From positions 8,619,626 to 8,683,625 of the forward strand of contig OX030958.1 of NCBI GenBank assembly GCA_943735955.1: DNA of 64,000 nt, in the 5' to 3' direction. The notes beneath the pieces are model-generated. The model did no database searches. It was not told the DNA's origin and worked only from the letters and a program-made list of their open reading frames with translations. Origin of the DNA: Piscicola geometra. Taxonomy: Eukaryota; Annelida; Clitellata; Hirudinida; Piscicolidae. Made by a program: the position numbers and the translations under genes. Positions 46,514 through 57,413 of this stretch are shown here, in pieces (within the stretch, counting starts at the first letter, position 1; the number at the start of each line of letters is the position of its first letter).

Positions 46514-48948
46514 GCGTCTCAAAGTGTTCTCAAGTCACATAAAAAATCTTCTTGATGAGCGAATAGTTCATCAAAGCGCATTTCAAGGGCTGATGAAAGG
46601 AAAAACGAGAGAAAGACATTCACAGAAATACAAAAACAGCACACTAGCCTGATATTAGCATCAACCAACATTAGTGCATCCATTAAAAAGTCCCTCAGAA
46701 GACTTCATTTGTGCCTACTCGCTGCAAGCCACTGCACAGTGCCTTCAGACGTCGAAGCGAAATCTCTCAAAACGAGCAAACCAAAACGCTCAAGACTCCC
46801 AAGTCGCTACGGATTCTGAGCCAAAAAGCATTAAAATAGAAATTCACTCGTAAATGTTGTACAAATGTTTTAAGTAATTCAGAACCGCCAAAGGAGTTCA
46901 AGTGATCAAAAGAATGACGAGTGTTGTCACACTTTTCGACTACAACATGATAATACTCTGTACATAATATTTATTATAACGAACATTGCTCTTGGAAGGT
47001 GTTCAGCAAAGAATACATAAATAGTGCATCTTCAAACACAGTGAACAATATTTTACAATAAAGCATTTTAAACGTTGTTTCATAAGTTTTTATTCTATTC
47101 ATTAGATTGATATAGATTTTTCAGTTCTATAGCTGTTTTCAGATATTTAAGAAAGTTATTAATTTCTTTTATACGCGTCAATTTATGAATACTAGTTATA
47201 CATTTTGTGACGCTGAAACTAGGTTTGTTTAATGTGAAATTAAATCGATAGAACTTTGTATACTTATCCGTCGTGAAGTTTTCTTGGTAAAATTCAGTTT
47301 CATCTTTCTCTCAAATATCCACCTCAACTTCCCATTATTAAAACTCCATCTTTTAAAATTTTATTTGCACCATTCTTATATGGCTTTAAAAAGTCTTAAC
47401 GGTTCAAAGATTTAAAAATCCATTTACATTTTTTTTAGAAATAATAATATATTTTTAAAGATTCATTTGTTTTCGAAGGCATATACCTCTAAAAGCTTAT
47501 AGTTTCATTTATAATAATATTTTCATTAAAGCCAATAGTTGTGCCAATGTAGTTTTCTCAGCCCTCATGACCGTGTCTTCAAAGAATCATCTCTGTTAAT
47601 ATACTCGAGTGTTCTATGCACTCTAGCACGTCGTATATTTATTCTCTACCACCATAGTTTTTACTTACATTATATTTTTATTTATTTATTCGAAGTTAGA
47701 AATAGTTGCCAAATGAAGAGTCGAATATGTGTTTAGAATGATCTGTTAATTGTGGGATTGAAAGCATCACTGTTTTGAGTTAATGCTTTTGTGTCTTCAT
47801 GAGTTTTGCTTTGGTTATTATTTGTATATAGATGGTGGTTTAATTGTCAATTCTGTGTTCATTTTTCAAAATATACTTCAACGTTTCAAGAGCACAGACT
47901 TAAATACTATTTATTTTTATGAATTCATTTCCCAAAGCAAATATTGCAATGTAACTCTTGAAAAAATACTCTTTTCAATCGAGTTTGGTATTCAGTTGCA
48001 AGATGAAAATAGGAATTTTATACAAAAGAGATCCAACTGGAAATTGATCCAAAAACGATTCTTTTGCCTTTTAGGAAGTACTAAATCATGTCCAAAAGTG
48101 TCAAACACCTCAAACCCCATTCATTTTCAGCTTTAAAAACTACCTCAAAATCCTTCAAGGCATCCGTTTCAATGTGGTGGTGAATGCGCTTTTTAAAATA
48201 TTATCATAACTTTTCATCTAAAAAATCTTTTTTTGCCTAATTCAATAGCTGTAATCAAACTTTTACTGGCAGTTTTGATCGTACTTAGTGACTGCTACGA
48301 AGCGGTTTGAAACAGTGTTCCATCTGTGGGATAATTCTCTAAGCTGCAAGCTTTGTTGTCCGACTTGATATTAAAAACAGATTGATAATAAAAGCTAGGA
48401 AAAAAAGAAAAAAAAATATTTTTCCAGTTTAGGCTTTGATATTTGAAGTAAATAAAACTTTAATGGCAGATGAAGAATTTTTCAGAATGATCCAAACAAG
48501 TAAGCAGCTAGTTTTCTGCTTTTTCTCACGCTTTCTTTAGTTATATGGAAAACCAGTATTTACCAGAATATTAATATGTGTGAAAAAGAATTTTGTAAAA
48601 TAATTTATTCGAAAGTAGTTTTAAAACTTACACGAAAAAAAGTAAACACCAAGTAAAACTCTCATTTAAAAGATTTTCGTTTATACTATCTCATTTTTAG
48701 TATAAACTTTCTTCGTATACAATAAACACACAAGGGCTCGATAATACAGGCCACGTTCGGCTGGATATCGATGCAGCCCTGGAAACGCGTGGAAAGTGTA
48801 AACAATGCAGTATTAGGTGGAGGAAGAGGCTCCATTTACTTTCATAGTTTTTGTCTTCATTTTGAAGATTTGTGCTAATAAATGAAATTGTAAAAATATT
48901 GAATCATTATTTTTATCTAATAAGAGTTTTGGGTAAACATTCACGAGT
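46514..48948. other. Intergenic region, FGF-like 3' UTR to EF-hand gene
   Basis: Contains the probable FGF 3' UTR up to about 47080, then AT-rich sequence without a recognised gene. A short frame starting at 48463 (MADEEFFRMIQT, followed by a good donor) could be an alternative first exon of the EF-hand gene, but its phase does not join to the next exon. Confidence 0.45.
47057..47062 (+). terminator. Polyadenylation signal AATAAA for the FGF-like gene
   Basis: The first clear hexamer after the stop at 46513, about 540 bases downstream. Confidence 0.45.
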
Positions 48949-50003
48949 ATGGAAGTGAGAATCAGCTACAAGAACAAGGTGCCTTTGTGATTCATCACCT
49001 CTTAAAGCAGTGCTTCACATTATTTTAAGCAAAAATATAAGAAAAAGCGAATATAAAGAAATCTTCTGTGCGAAATAGGCTCTGTCATGCAAACATAAAA
49101 AACTGTCAGCAAAATGAGCGGAGTGACGTGGTGGGCAAGGTGGAGGCTGCAGCTGCAGTCGAAACTCACAGCGAGCCGTTTGAGAGTGCAGAAAAGAATA
49201 TGATGAAGCAGTACAACTGGAGTCAGGCCCAGATGAACCGTTAGTGAAAGAAGCTTTCATGAAGCTATATTTTTATATAAAAAATTTCTATAGATAACCA
49301 AACAAAAAACTATCATAAAGAAATCAAAGAAGCTTTCAGTGAGTTCGATCTTAACGGAGTGGGTTCGATTCCAGCTCATGAGTTTGGAAGTGTGTTGAGG
49401 CTCGCAGGACAAGTTCCCACTGAGAAGGAGGTGCAGGAAATGTTGGCGACCAGCAAACTGGATGGTTGGAGTTTCAAACTCGTCATTTAAATATAACATT
49501 TTAGTTTTCTTAGAATTTAAATATTTTTCTAAAGAAAAATTGTTGTGATTTAAGAAACGGGCAGCATGACATTCGAAGAGTTTGTGAGGTTGTTGGGAGG
49601 AAGGGGCATGGTTTCCGAGGCTGACATGATCAGGAATCTGCAAGAAGCTTTGAGGTTATTTTGTTACTGAAAGTTCGAATATTTGTAATCGCTCAAATAG
49701 AAAATCTGGTATTCGACACTGAAATCATGCGCACATACACACACAGTTACGTAGATACAGAGGGCATGGGAGTTGTGGAGATGGAGGACGTGGCAACACT
49801 GCTCAGAGGCAGGGAGGACGGCTTGGACGAAGATGACATTGCAGAGATGTTCAAGCTCTTCGGAAACTCCTCGGTCGATATCAATGGTGAAGAACTCATT
49901 TAAACACATAAGTTAAGTAGAGTTTTAAGTTTATAAGATATTTATAATTTATAATCTTCAATAATTCTTCGAAGAAATAGTAAAGAAGCTGCTGTTGAAG
50001 TAA
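48949..50003 (+). CDS. EF-hand protein similar to DRC8/EFCAB2, 6 exons
   Basis: Calmodulin-fold protein; EFCAB2 is the DRC8 subunit of the axonemal nexin-dynein regulatory complex. Exons 48949-48978, 49110-49239, 49294-49464, 49555-49654, 49747-49886 and 49981-50003 join in phase to 197 aa. The core reads YHKEIKEAFSEFDLNGVGSI..VPTEKEVQEML, close to human EFCAB2 FHKKIKEAFEVFDHESNNTV..PTEGELHDLI; then TGSMTFEEFVRLL, and ALSYVDTEGMGVVEMEDVATLL aligned with AFEVLDSAKRGFLTKDELIKYM. The first EF loop has D-N-G-S-E-type ligands at some positions only, so calcium binding is doubtful, as in DRC8. The first exon (MEVRISYKNK) is the weakest part; an in-frame MM in the second exon is an alternative start. 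It ends only 286 bp before the DBH/TBH start codon. Confidence 0.75.
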
Positions 50004-50051
50004 AGTTGCCGAGATAAAAACGCAAAAAATTTCAACTGTTTTCGATGGAGG

Positions 50052-50057
50052 AATAAA
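50052..50057 (+). terminator. Polyadenylation signal AATAAA for the EF-hand gene
   Basis: The hexamer lies 49 bases after the stop codon at 50003. Confidence 0.55.
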
Positions 50058-50289
50058 TAAACGAAAGAAAAAACTATATTTCACTTAATTTGTTGAATAA
50101 TGAATTTGAATTAGTTAAAATAAATAGACCTGTGTTGTTTTGAAGCTCTTTTTGGTTGAAGCTTCTTGTAAGGCACTCGTCAGTGTATTACTACAATATA
50201 CTACTAGTATAGGAAGCGTGGTCATATACAGCTTCACAGCCCACATCAAGTATAAAAGAGACGTGAAGCATGAGAAAAAATCAGCTGAA

Positions 50290-53200
50290 ATGCTGTGCGT
50301 TAGACTGACCAGTCTGCTACTGGTGGTGTGGGGAGCATGTATGATGCTAGCAAGAAGTTCCTACAGTGGGGAAGAGAGTTTGCTGGGAATGTTGAAAAAG
50401 TTGCATCAACTGAAGGCAAGTGTTGAATGGCTGAAACTGTGTAAATCTTCTGTGCTTATGTTAGTTAAATTGTAATTTTTAATTTCAGAAAGAGTGGCAA
50501 AGAAAAGTTGTTGAGGATGAATACGAATACCGAATAGATGTGAACCGAAAAGTATGGCTAGAATGGAAACTTGAGCGTCCCAAAGGAAGGCAAGAAAGAG
50601 GATTCGACGCAGCGTTCAAAGAAGACCCGCAAAGTTTGGTTGACGCTTCTACAAGGATCTTCTTCAGGGTTGCTGCGTTGATTGATTCAGATGACGTTAT
50701 AGGCGTGGGCTTTTCAGAGCATGGAAAGTTGACAAATGCAGATCTGGCCGTGCAGTGGACCGATGAAGACGGAGTCAAGAGATTCCAGGTGAATGACTCA
50801 TCCATACGATAAATAATAAATGTTAAAAATAATTATTTTATTTTTTATTTTTGTTTTCCTTTCCATATCTCTGGCTCTCACATAATGACAATAAATGACA
50901 TAATGACATAAAGTCACCCATGTTATTGTTTGCGGCTTCTCCTCGTATTTTGAAAATGCTGCCGATGACCATGTTTTTTGAGAGTTTTTTTTGGTATCTG
51001 GTCTACTATTCCATTCAGTGAATGCTTGCAACTCTGTTTTCATTCATTCGGAGTACATGCTTTAGCCATTGGCGTAGACGATGGTGAACTCGTTGTTTAG
51101 CACTTTCCTGACGTCGTCATTTTACATCTTGTTCATATAACTATATGTATCGCAAGAATATTTCTGAATACCACCATGATCTTCCAGTCTCTCGAGTACT
51201 TTCCGCATGATTTACTCAAGATAAATCTTGAAGAGATCCGCTCACAGTGTGCACCAGTGTTATTTTCGTTTCATAAAATAATTGTAGTTTCTATTTCAGT
51301 TTCGTTTTGGAATAAATTATAGTTTTTATTTTCGTTTTCGTTTTGAAAATAATTAAAGTTGTTATTTTTGTTTTCGTTTTGAAAATAATTAAAGTTTTTA
51401 TTTTCGTTTCAGTTTTGAAAATAATTAAAGTTTTTATTTTCATTTTAGTTTTGAAAATATATTAATTTACAACTTTGAAACACTATTTTTTTATATCTAA
51501 AAAAATTAATTGATCATAAAATGAAACAGTAAAATAGAACTGTATATTAACAACAAATGAGTTTTAAAAATTAACAGTCAATTGAAATATTATAAGAATT
51601 GAGTACGTAAATTATTGAGTAATAAAAATTTAAAATATAATAACAAATTTACGATTAAAATAAAAGATAATTTAATTGACAAAGCGAAGCGGTAATAAAA
51701 TAACGTTTTATAAATGGCGCTACTGTCATAAAGCCCAAAGATAATGGGCGCATTGTTTAATTCTCCTTAAATCTTACATCATAAATCTCTGGTGCATCCA
51801 TCGGATTGATAGTTTTAAGAAGAAATAAACAACGCCATTTTAGAAAATGTCGGATGTAAACAAAGTTGTTTTAAACTGTTTATCAAATATAGTTGTAGAG
51901 GAAATTTCGGCGTTAAATAATAATTTTGAGGCTATCGTTAATAATTTTAATTCAAGTAAAGTTGTTTTCAATCTTGGCTTGAATCTGTTGTCCGAGGATT
52001 CTACCGAGGAATCTACCGAGGAATCTTCTAATGAGCTTGATTCAAACTTGATTGAAGCTAAAAAAACCTTTTAAAGAAGTTTTCTGGTCACTATGCCGCA
52101 TAGTATGCGACGTTGAGCTCAACAAGAGTAGTAGTTGAACAAGCCTATGGCCTTTTGAAAGGTATTTGCTCTTTGTACAAATTTGCACAATAAATTACTT
52201 ATTTTATCGCTTTTAGGACGGTTCAGAAGATTGAAATATCTTGATGTGGCAACCCCCGAGACAGCCTCAATAATGGTTCAGACTGCTTGCTGTCTGCATA
52301 ATTTGTGTCTTGTATCCAATGACTTTATTGAGTTTGGAACAGAAGAAAGCAGCAGTGAAGGTTTTAATGACACAGGACCAAATGAGTTGAGGGCCAGCAG
52401 CAAAAGGGACATTATTGCCCTGATGCTTGATTAATTTTTATTAATTTTATTAGAATAGACAATAAAGTTATGTTCAACTAAACCTTTTGTTATAACATAG
52501 ACATATATTTTTTTTATAAATTAGACATTTACACATTATGGCATACTTTGAAATTTATTTAATTTTCGTTTTGAAAATAATTATACTTTTTAATTCAGTG
52601 TCGTTTTGGAAATAATTATAGTTTTTATTTTCGTTTTCGTTTTGATAATAAATTTAGTTTTTATTTTCGTTTTCGTGAAACGATTATTCAGAATTGTCGT
52701 TTTCGTTTTCGTTTTCGTTACGAAAATAACACTGGTGTGCACCCTTGTCGTTTGAAACAAACAAACAAACATCTCACATCTCCTCCGACTTTTGTGCACT
52801 CTGCATTGTCCATGCTTAGAAAAATTAATTAAGAAAGTTCTAAATGGCCATCATAGTTATATTTTATCATTATTAATAAAATTCTTTCACTATTTTGTTG
52901 ACAAATATATTAAACGAGTCCACAATCGGCTTTTATTGCTCTTGGCTTTGACAAATGCTCTTTATAAGGCAATCTTCAAGCTTTAACGACCCTTAGCATC
53001 CATTGATGGAACTCAATTAGAATTTTTCAAAGGTTTGTCGTCTGACAGGCGTTCAAACACTTCCATCAAAAGTCGCATTGAATTGCCAATTTGGCGGTTC
53101 TATATTTAGTGAACGCCCTCTTCGTCTTTCTACAGATGTTTTACTAACTTTCAAATGATATAAATAAAGTGTATAACTGATTTGAAGCGTTAAAAAAAGA

Positions 53201-55882
53201 TTTTTAAATGTTATTTCATCCCTGCACAAACGAACCCTCGAAGGATACGCACACAGACGACTTTGGCAATATCCTGGTGGACAGACAGCAGAACTACCAT
53301 CTTCATGCACTGACAGAAAGGGCTTCAGGATGGCAAGTCTTGGAGTTCTCACGTATCGTCAACCCTTGCGATCCTCACGATTACGTCATCGATGTGAGAG
53401 TAATTCAGGCTTCTTAAAAAATGTAAATCCTAAGAATATAAAACTGAAAAATTCTGATTTTAGTGATAAAAATAATCGTAATATAATTTTTTTTCAATAA
53501 CAATTTTGAAGATATATTTAGTCATTCAAGCAAAATTCAAGATAATAAACCACTAAAACCTGCACAGACGGGCACAACGAACATCATAGTCTTCACACTG
53601 GCAGGCAGACAAAGACACATCACCTACCTCAACCTTCTCCAGCTCCATCCTTCAGTGATTCAAACGCAACTACTCAAGCCTAACCTTCCTACTCCAGCAC
53701 TACCGCAGGATGTCAGAGTACTGGAGGTTACCGTGGAGAAGGTTGTGTGCCAATTGTACAGACATTCGATTGAAGTTCAATTATACACCGCCACATCACC
53801 ACCTAATTTATTCTGATACGTTTTAAAACTGGGACTTTTTGCATTGTGATCTGCTAGGTGACGGTTCCAGCCGTAGAAACGACTTATTGGTGTTCAGTGC
53901 AGAGACTGCCTCCCATGCCCTCTAAACATCACATTGTCAAGGTGTCAGTCTTGAAAAACTTTTTAAATACACAATATAAACATGCAAATTAAAAAATAAA
54001 AACATAAACACAATTATTCACACACTTAAAACGCTTACCCAGTTCGAAGCGATAATCTCTGATGAGACTCGGGACGTCGTGCATCACTTGGAGGTGTTTG
54101 CATGCTCACGAAACACCATTGCTTCATCTGCTCCTTGTGGAGACGAGGCGTCTTCTTGCAGCAAAGTGATCGCTGCATGGGCTATGGGAGCACAGGTTGC
54201 TGAACACTGATTGCTTTTGATTTTCGATGAAGAACATTTAATGTAATTTGATTTTTTAATAGTTTAATAGACTTAAATTTTGTTTCGAATCTCACTCCAC
54301 ACTACACAGGCACTAACCTACCCAATTGAGGCGGGCTTTCCCATAGGAGGGGGCAACTCACCCTCCCATGTAATGGTGCAGCTGCACTACAACAACCCTC
54401 AGCGCCTGCAGAGTGGGTGCTTTTGCTATGTTGTTTCAATTTCGATTGAACTAAGCTTTTAAAAGATATCGCACTGTTACATCGCAGCTTTCGTCATTTC
54501 AAAGATTTGAAAGACAGTTCCGGCATTAGGTTCTACTTGACGAAGCAGTTGAGAAGAAATGAAGTAGGAGTGATGGAGGTTGGTTTGGAGTACACAGACA
54601 AGATGGCCCTCCCTCCTTCCCTCAACAAGTGGTTCTTGAAAGGGTACTGCACTGCTGAGTGCACTAGGGCTGTAAGTCTTCCCTTCTGATTCTTGTCAGC
54701 CACAAAAAGGAATAGTAGTTAAGATGCGTAAACTTTATACAACTTCAAAGACTTTTTAGTTTATGTAAATTTATTTTAAAGTTTATATTAATTTTATTTT
54801 CATCTGAATTATTCATTTGTATTCATTAAACGAAATTAACTTTTCTTCTCAGGCATTGCCGCCAGAAGGCATAATGGTTTTCGCCTCTCAGCTGCACACG
54901 CACCTGACCGGGGTAAGAGTGGTCACCAAGCACATCAGGAATGGCGTGGAGCTTCCCGAGCTGAACAGAGATGACCACTACACACCTAACTTTCAGGAAA
55001 TCCGAACTCTAGCTTCGCCCGTGCATGTCCTTCCGGTGGGTGGGACTGTGAGACGTTACTAAAGATTTCTAATGAAAAAGATTTTTTTCAGAAGATGGAT
55101 AAGTTTAATTAGCAAGTTTTCTATTAAAAATCCTCGTGTTTATTCCCTCAGTCTGATGTGCTCATAACCATATGCGAAGATAGCACGAGAGATAGGAAGA
55201 ACGTCACGATGGTTAAACTTACAGATCATTTTGTCATATAAATATTAAGCTGAATACTTTATAAATAAATTATAAATCTTGTTTTCACATTTTGAGGTTA
55301 AAATGTACTCCAGCTACACAACCATACAGGACGGCTTTGCTATTTCCGACGAGATGTGTGTCAACTACCTCCACTATTATCCCAGTGTTGACCTTGAAGT
55401 CTGCAAGAGTTCTGTAACCACGGCTTCACTTATGGCGTTTTTTGAAGTTTTGAAAATGTAAGAATTTTTTCTCAATTATATTGCCATTCTAACTTTTCAA
55501 AATGAAATCTGTAAGGAGATTTGGTGATCCGGTCAAACTGGAGATGGGAATTTCAGACAACTACAAAGCTATTTCATGGGATTCTGAAAAAGTAGAGCTG
55601 CTTGAAAGGTTTTATCATCAAGCTCCACTCTCCATGCAATGCAACAGATCAGATGGCCAGAGGTTTCAGGTTGAAATAATCATTAAATTCGGGTTTACGC
55701 AGTATTCGTTGTTATATTTTAATCTATTTCATTGTATTTTATTTTATAATGGAAAGAGTTCATTAATCGAATATAAGTGGCATAAAAAAAATATTTTTTT
55801 AAATTTACAGGGTGAATGGGAGAACATAAAAGTTCCTTTACTCGATATTTCTCTTGTGAAAAATGACATGTCTTGTAGTTAA
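50290..55882 (+). CDS. DBH: Dopamine/tyramine beta-hydroxylase (copper type II ascorbate-dependent monooxygenase), 13 exons
   Basis: Makes noradrenaline or octopamine in secretory vesicles. Exons: 50290-50415, 50489-50788, 53244-53393, 53568-53741, 53858-53941, 54043-54195, 54310-54412, 54505-54671, 54853-55035, 55152-55211, 55330-55457, 55516-55669, 55811-55882; phases close to 617 aa, the same length as human DBH. An N-terminal hydrophobic signal anchor (LCVRLTSLLLVVWGACMML) precedes a DOMON domain with ADLAVQWTDEDG (human ADLVVLWTDGDT). The copper centres are intact: VHHLEVF and QLHYNN for CuH, and QLHTHLTG plus the Met in DEMCVNYLHYYP for CuM. It is closer to DBH/TBH than to MOXD1 by motif. 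Substrate (dopamine or tyramine) cannot be read from sequence. The first intron uses a GC donor (AAG|GCAAGT). The second intron carries a transposon. Confidence 0.95.
50416..50488 (+). other. GC-AG first intron of DBH/TBH
   Basis: LK is followed by GCAAGT, the classic strong GC donor, and the acceptor TTTCAG precedes KEWQRK. The 126 nt first exon is then exactly in phase with the second exon. Confidence 0.82.
51255..52734 (+). mobile_element. 1.48 kb DNA transposon with CAGTG ends, 8 bp target duplication and a DDE_Tnp_4-like fragment
   Basis: The two ends match perfectly over 15 bp as inverted repeats (CAGTGTTATTTTCGT). An 8 bp direct repeat GTGTGCAC flanks the element at 51247-51254 and 52735-52742. 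Both subterminal regions carry direct tandem copies of a roughly 33 bp TTTTCGTTTTGAAAATAATT motif. A small frame at 51847-52074 and a spliced frame (donor near 52160, acceptor near 52217, stop near 52434) are visible. The spliced frame reads VVVEQAYGLLKG then RFRRLKYLDV and ACCLHNLCL, the end of a PIF/Harbinger-type DDE transposase. The rest of the transposase is missing, so the copy looks internally deleted. It sits in the 2.46 kb second intron of DBH/TBH. Confidence 0.88.
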
Positions 55883-55984
55883 GCGCTGTGAATTAAGTAT
55901 TTAAATGTTGAGATATTTAAAGACAGACGCTTTATGATCAACTGCCATTTATATTGTATATTTGATGTTAAATATATCTTTAAA

Positions 55985-57000
55985 ATGGCTGTACCGTTTT
56001 CAAACACAAAATTACGAGTTCCTCAGGGATTTAGAAATCTTTTAGAAGACTTCACTAGGGAAGTCCTGAGAAATCAACCTGATGATATATTTATTTTTGG
56101 TGCTAAATATTTTCAACAGATGATCAGTAACCGAAACGGTATTTTGAAGCCTCTAAATTAAAAGTATATTTCTTTAAATAATTATACAACTTTTTAGCAA
56201 ACAACACCGATATGTGCAAATCTGGAGCTGAAGAAGAAGATAGGTTTTATAACACAAAAATGTGGAAGGTAGGTATCACACATATAAATAAATATTTCGT
56301 TTACATCGTTTTTATTTCAAAGGATAAAGAAGACGCTATGATGTGCACGGATAATTTGAACAATGCTGCAAGGATCATTCAAAAAGACTATAAAAAGCTG
56401 CTGTCGGCAAATAACATGAAGAAACTTTCGATGGAAGAGGCAGCTTCAAAAATTCAAAGGGTTTTCAGGGGCTACCAAGTCAGAAAAATACTCAAACTGC
56501 AAAAGTTAGACTTTTGTAAACTAGTTTTTAAATTATATCATCAAATACATTTGAATATTGATATAACTTTAAACCACGTATTTTTTGAATGAACTCAAGA
56601 TTGAAAGACGAAACTCCAAGAGACGCTGAGACATCAAATGACGTGTCAAAGGAAGAGGACGAACAGAGTGAGTTCGCCATTTAAAAACAACCTATGATAA
56701 AATGAAAATGTTTGGAAGGCGCAAATTATTCACAAAATATATTTTAAACGCCCTCTTATAACGAACCACAGGACTCTCGCATGCAGCCTTCAAGATCACA
56801 GCAGCATTTGTCGGCGTGGCTGAGAGAAACGCTAGCATACCAGGTACCTCTACTTATTTGCATGGTTGATGCCAATATTCAACTTCGAATAGGGCGACTT
56901 ATGGATTCTTTGGCAACTAAATTTGCAGTCATTTTTGTGATTAGATCTTATATAAATTGTAGGAAATGAGGAGGAGGAGGATGAAAGCAAAAGAGACTAA
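55985..57000 (+). CDS. SPA17: Sperm surface protein Sp17 homolog (RIIa domain plus IQ motifs), 6 exons
   Basis: A-kinase-anchor-binding protein of flagella and cilia. Exons 55985-56138, 56198-56268, 56323-56504, 56600-56667, 56772-56843 and 56963-57000 join in phase to 194 aa (human 151). The N-terminal RIIa dimerisation/docking domain reads VPFSNTKLRVPQGFRNLLED and FTREVLRNQPDDI, nearly identical to human IPFSNTHYRIPQGFGNLLEG. EEEDRFYN follows, as in human VEDRFYN. Then comes NNAARIIQKDYKKLL, an IQ motif AASKIQRVFRGYQVRKI, and a degenerate third repeat HAAFKITAAFVGVAER. Human Sp17 has one IQ motif, so this protein has one clear and two degenerate extra copies. The start codon lies only 102 bp after the DBH/TBH stop, in the same orientation. 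Confidence 0.93.
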
Positions 57001-57029
57001 AAGCTTTATTTTGCTCATTAAATTCATTT

Positions 57030-57035
57030 AATAAA
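57030..57035 (+). terminator. Polyadenylation signal AATAAA for SPA17
   Basis: The hexamer lies 30 bases after the stop codon at 57000. Confidence 0.6.
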
Positions 57036-57413
57036 TATCAACTTAAACTACCTAGTAATAGATTAACATATATAATCATTAACACACATATTATACAAAT
57101 TTCAATAATTTGAGTTGTTAAAGAAAATAAGTTTTTTAAGCAATCGTTCTTAACTATTAAAAACTATAAAAGTGTTTTGTGGTTAGTCGTCAGATCCAAT
57201 CAATTACTTAAAAAGTAAAAATCTACCATTTATTGAAGTATTTCATTTTTTTCTTTCTAAAAAAATAACCAATCTAAAATAAAATGAAAACAAAATGATT
57301 TACATAATTTCTATTTATAAATTCACAAAGTTACATGTACTCAAAAAAGTCTTCCATCCACACAATGATAACTGACAACATTAAAAAAAGAAAGTCTGGC
57401 GTGAGTGAGTGCT

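Noticed and set aside
47783..48136. 117-codon frame downstream of the FGF gene
   Set aside because: No signature or splice partner; composition like the surrounding spacer.
48463..48499. MADEEFFRMIQT with a good donor as first exon of the EF-hand gene
   Set aside because: It resembles the start of EFCAB2, but its phase-1 end does not join any acceptor that keeps the next exon open. It remains a possible alternative if another small exon exists.
51847..52434. Two independent host genes in the DBH/TBH intron
   Set aside because: Both frames lie between transposon ends with target duplications, and the second matches a transposase.
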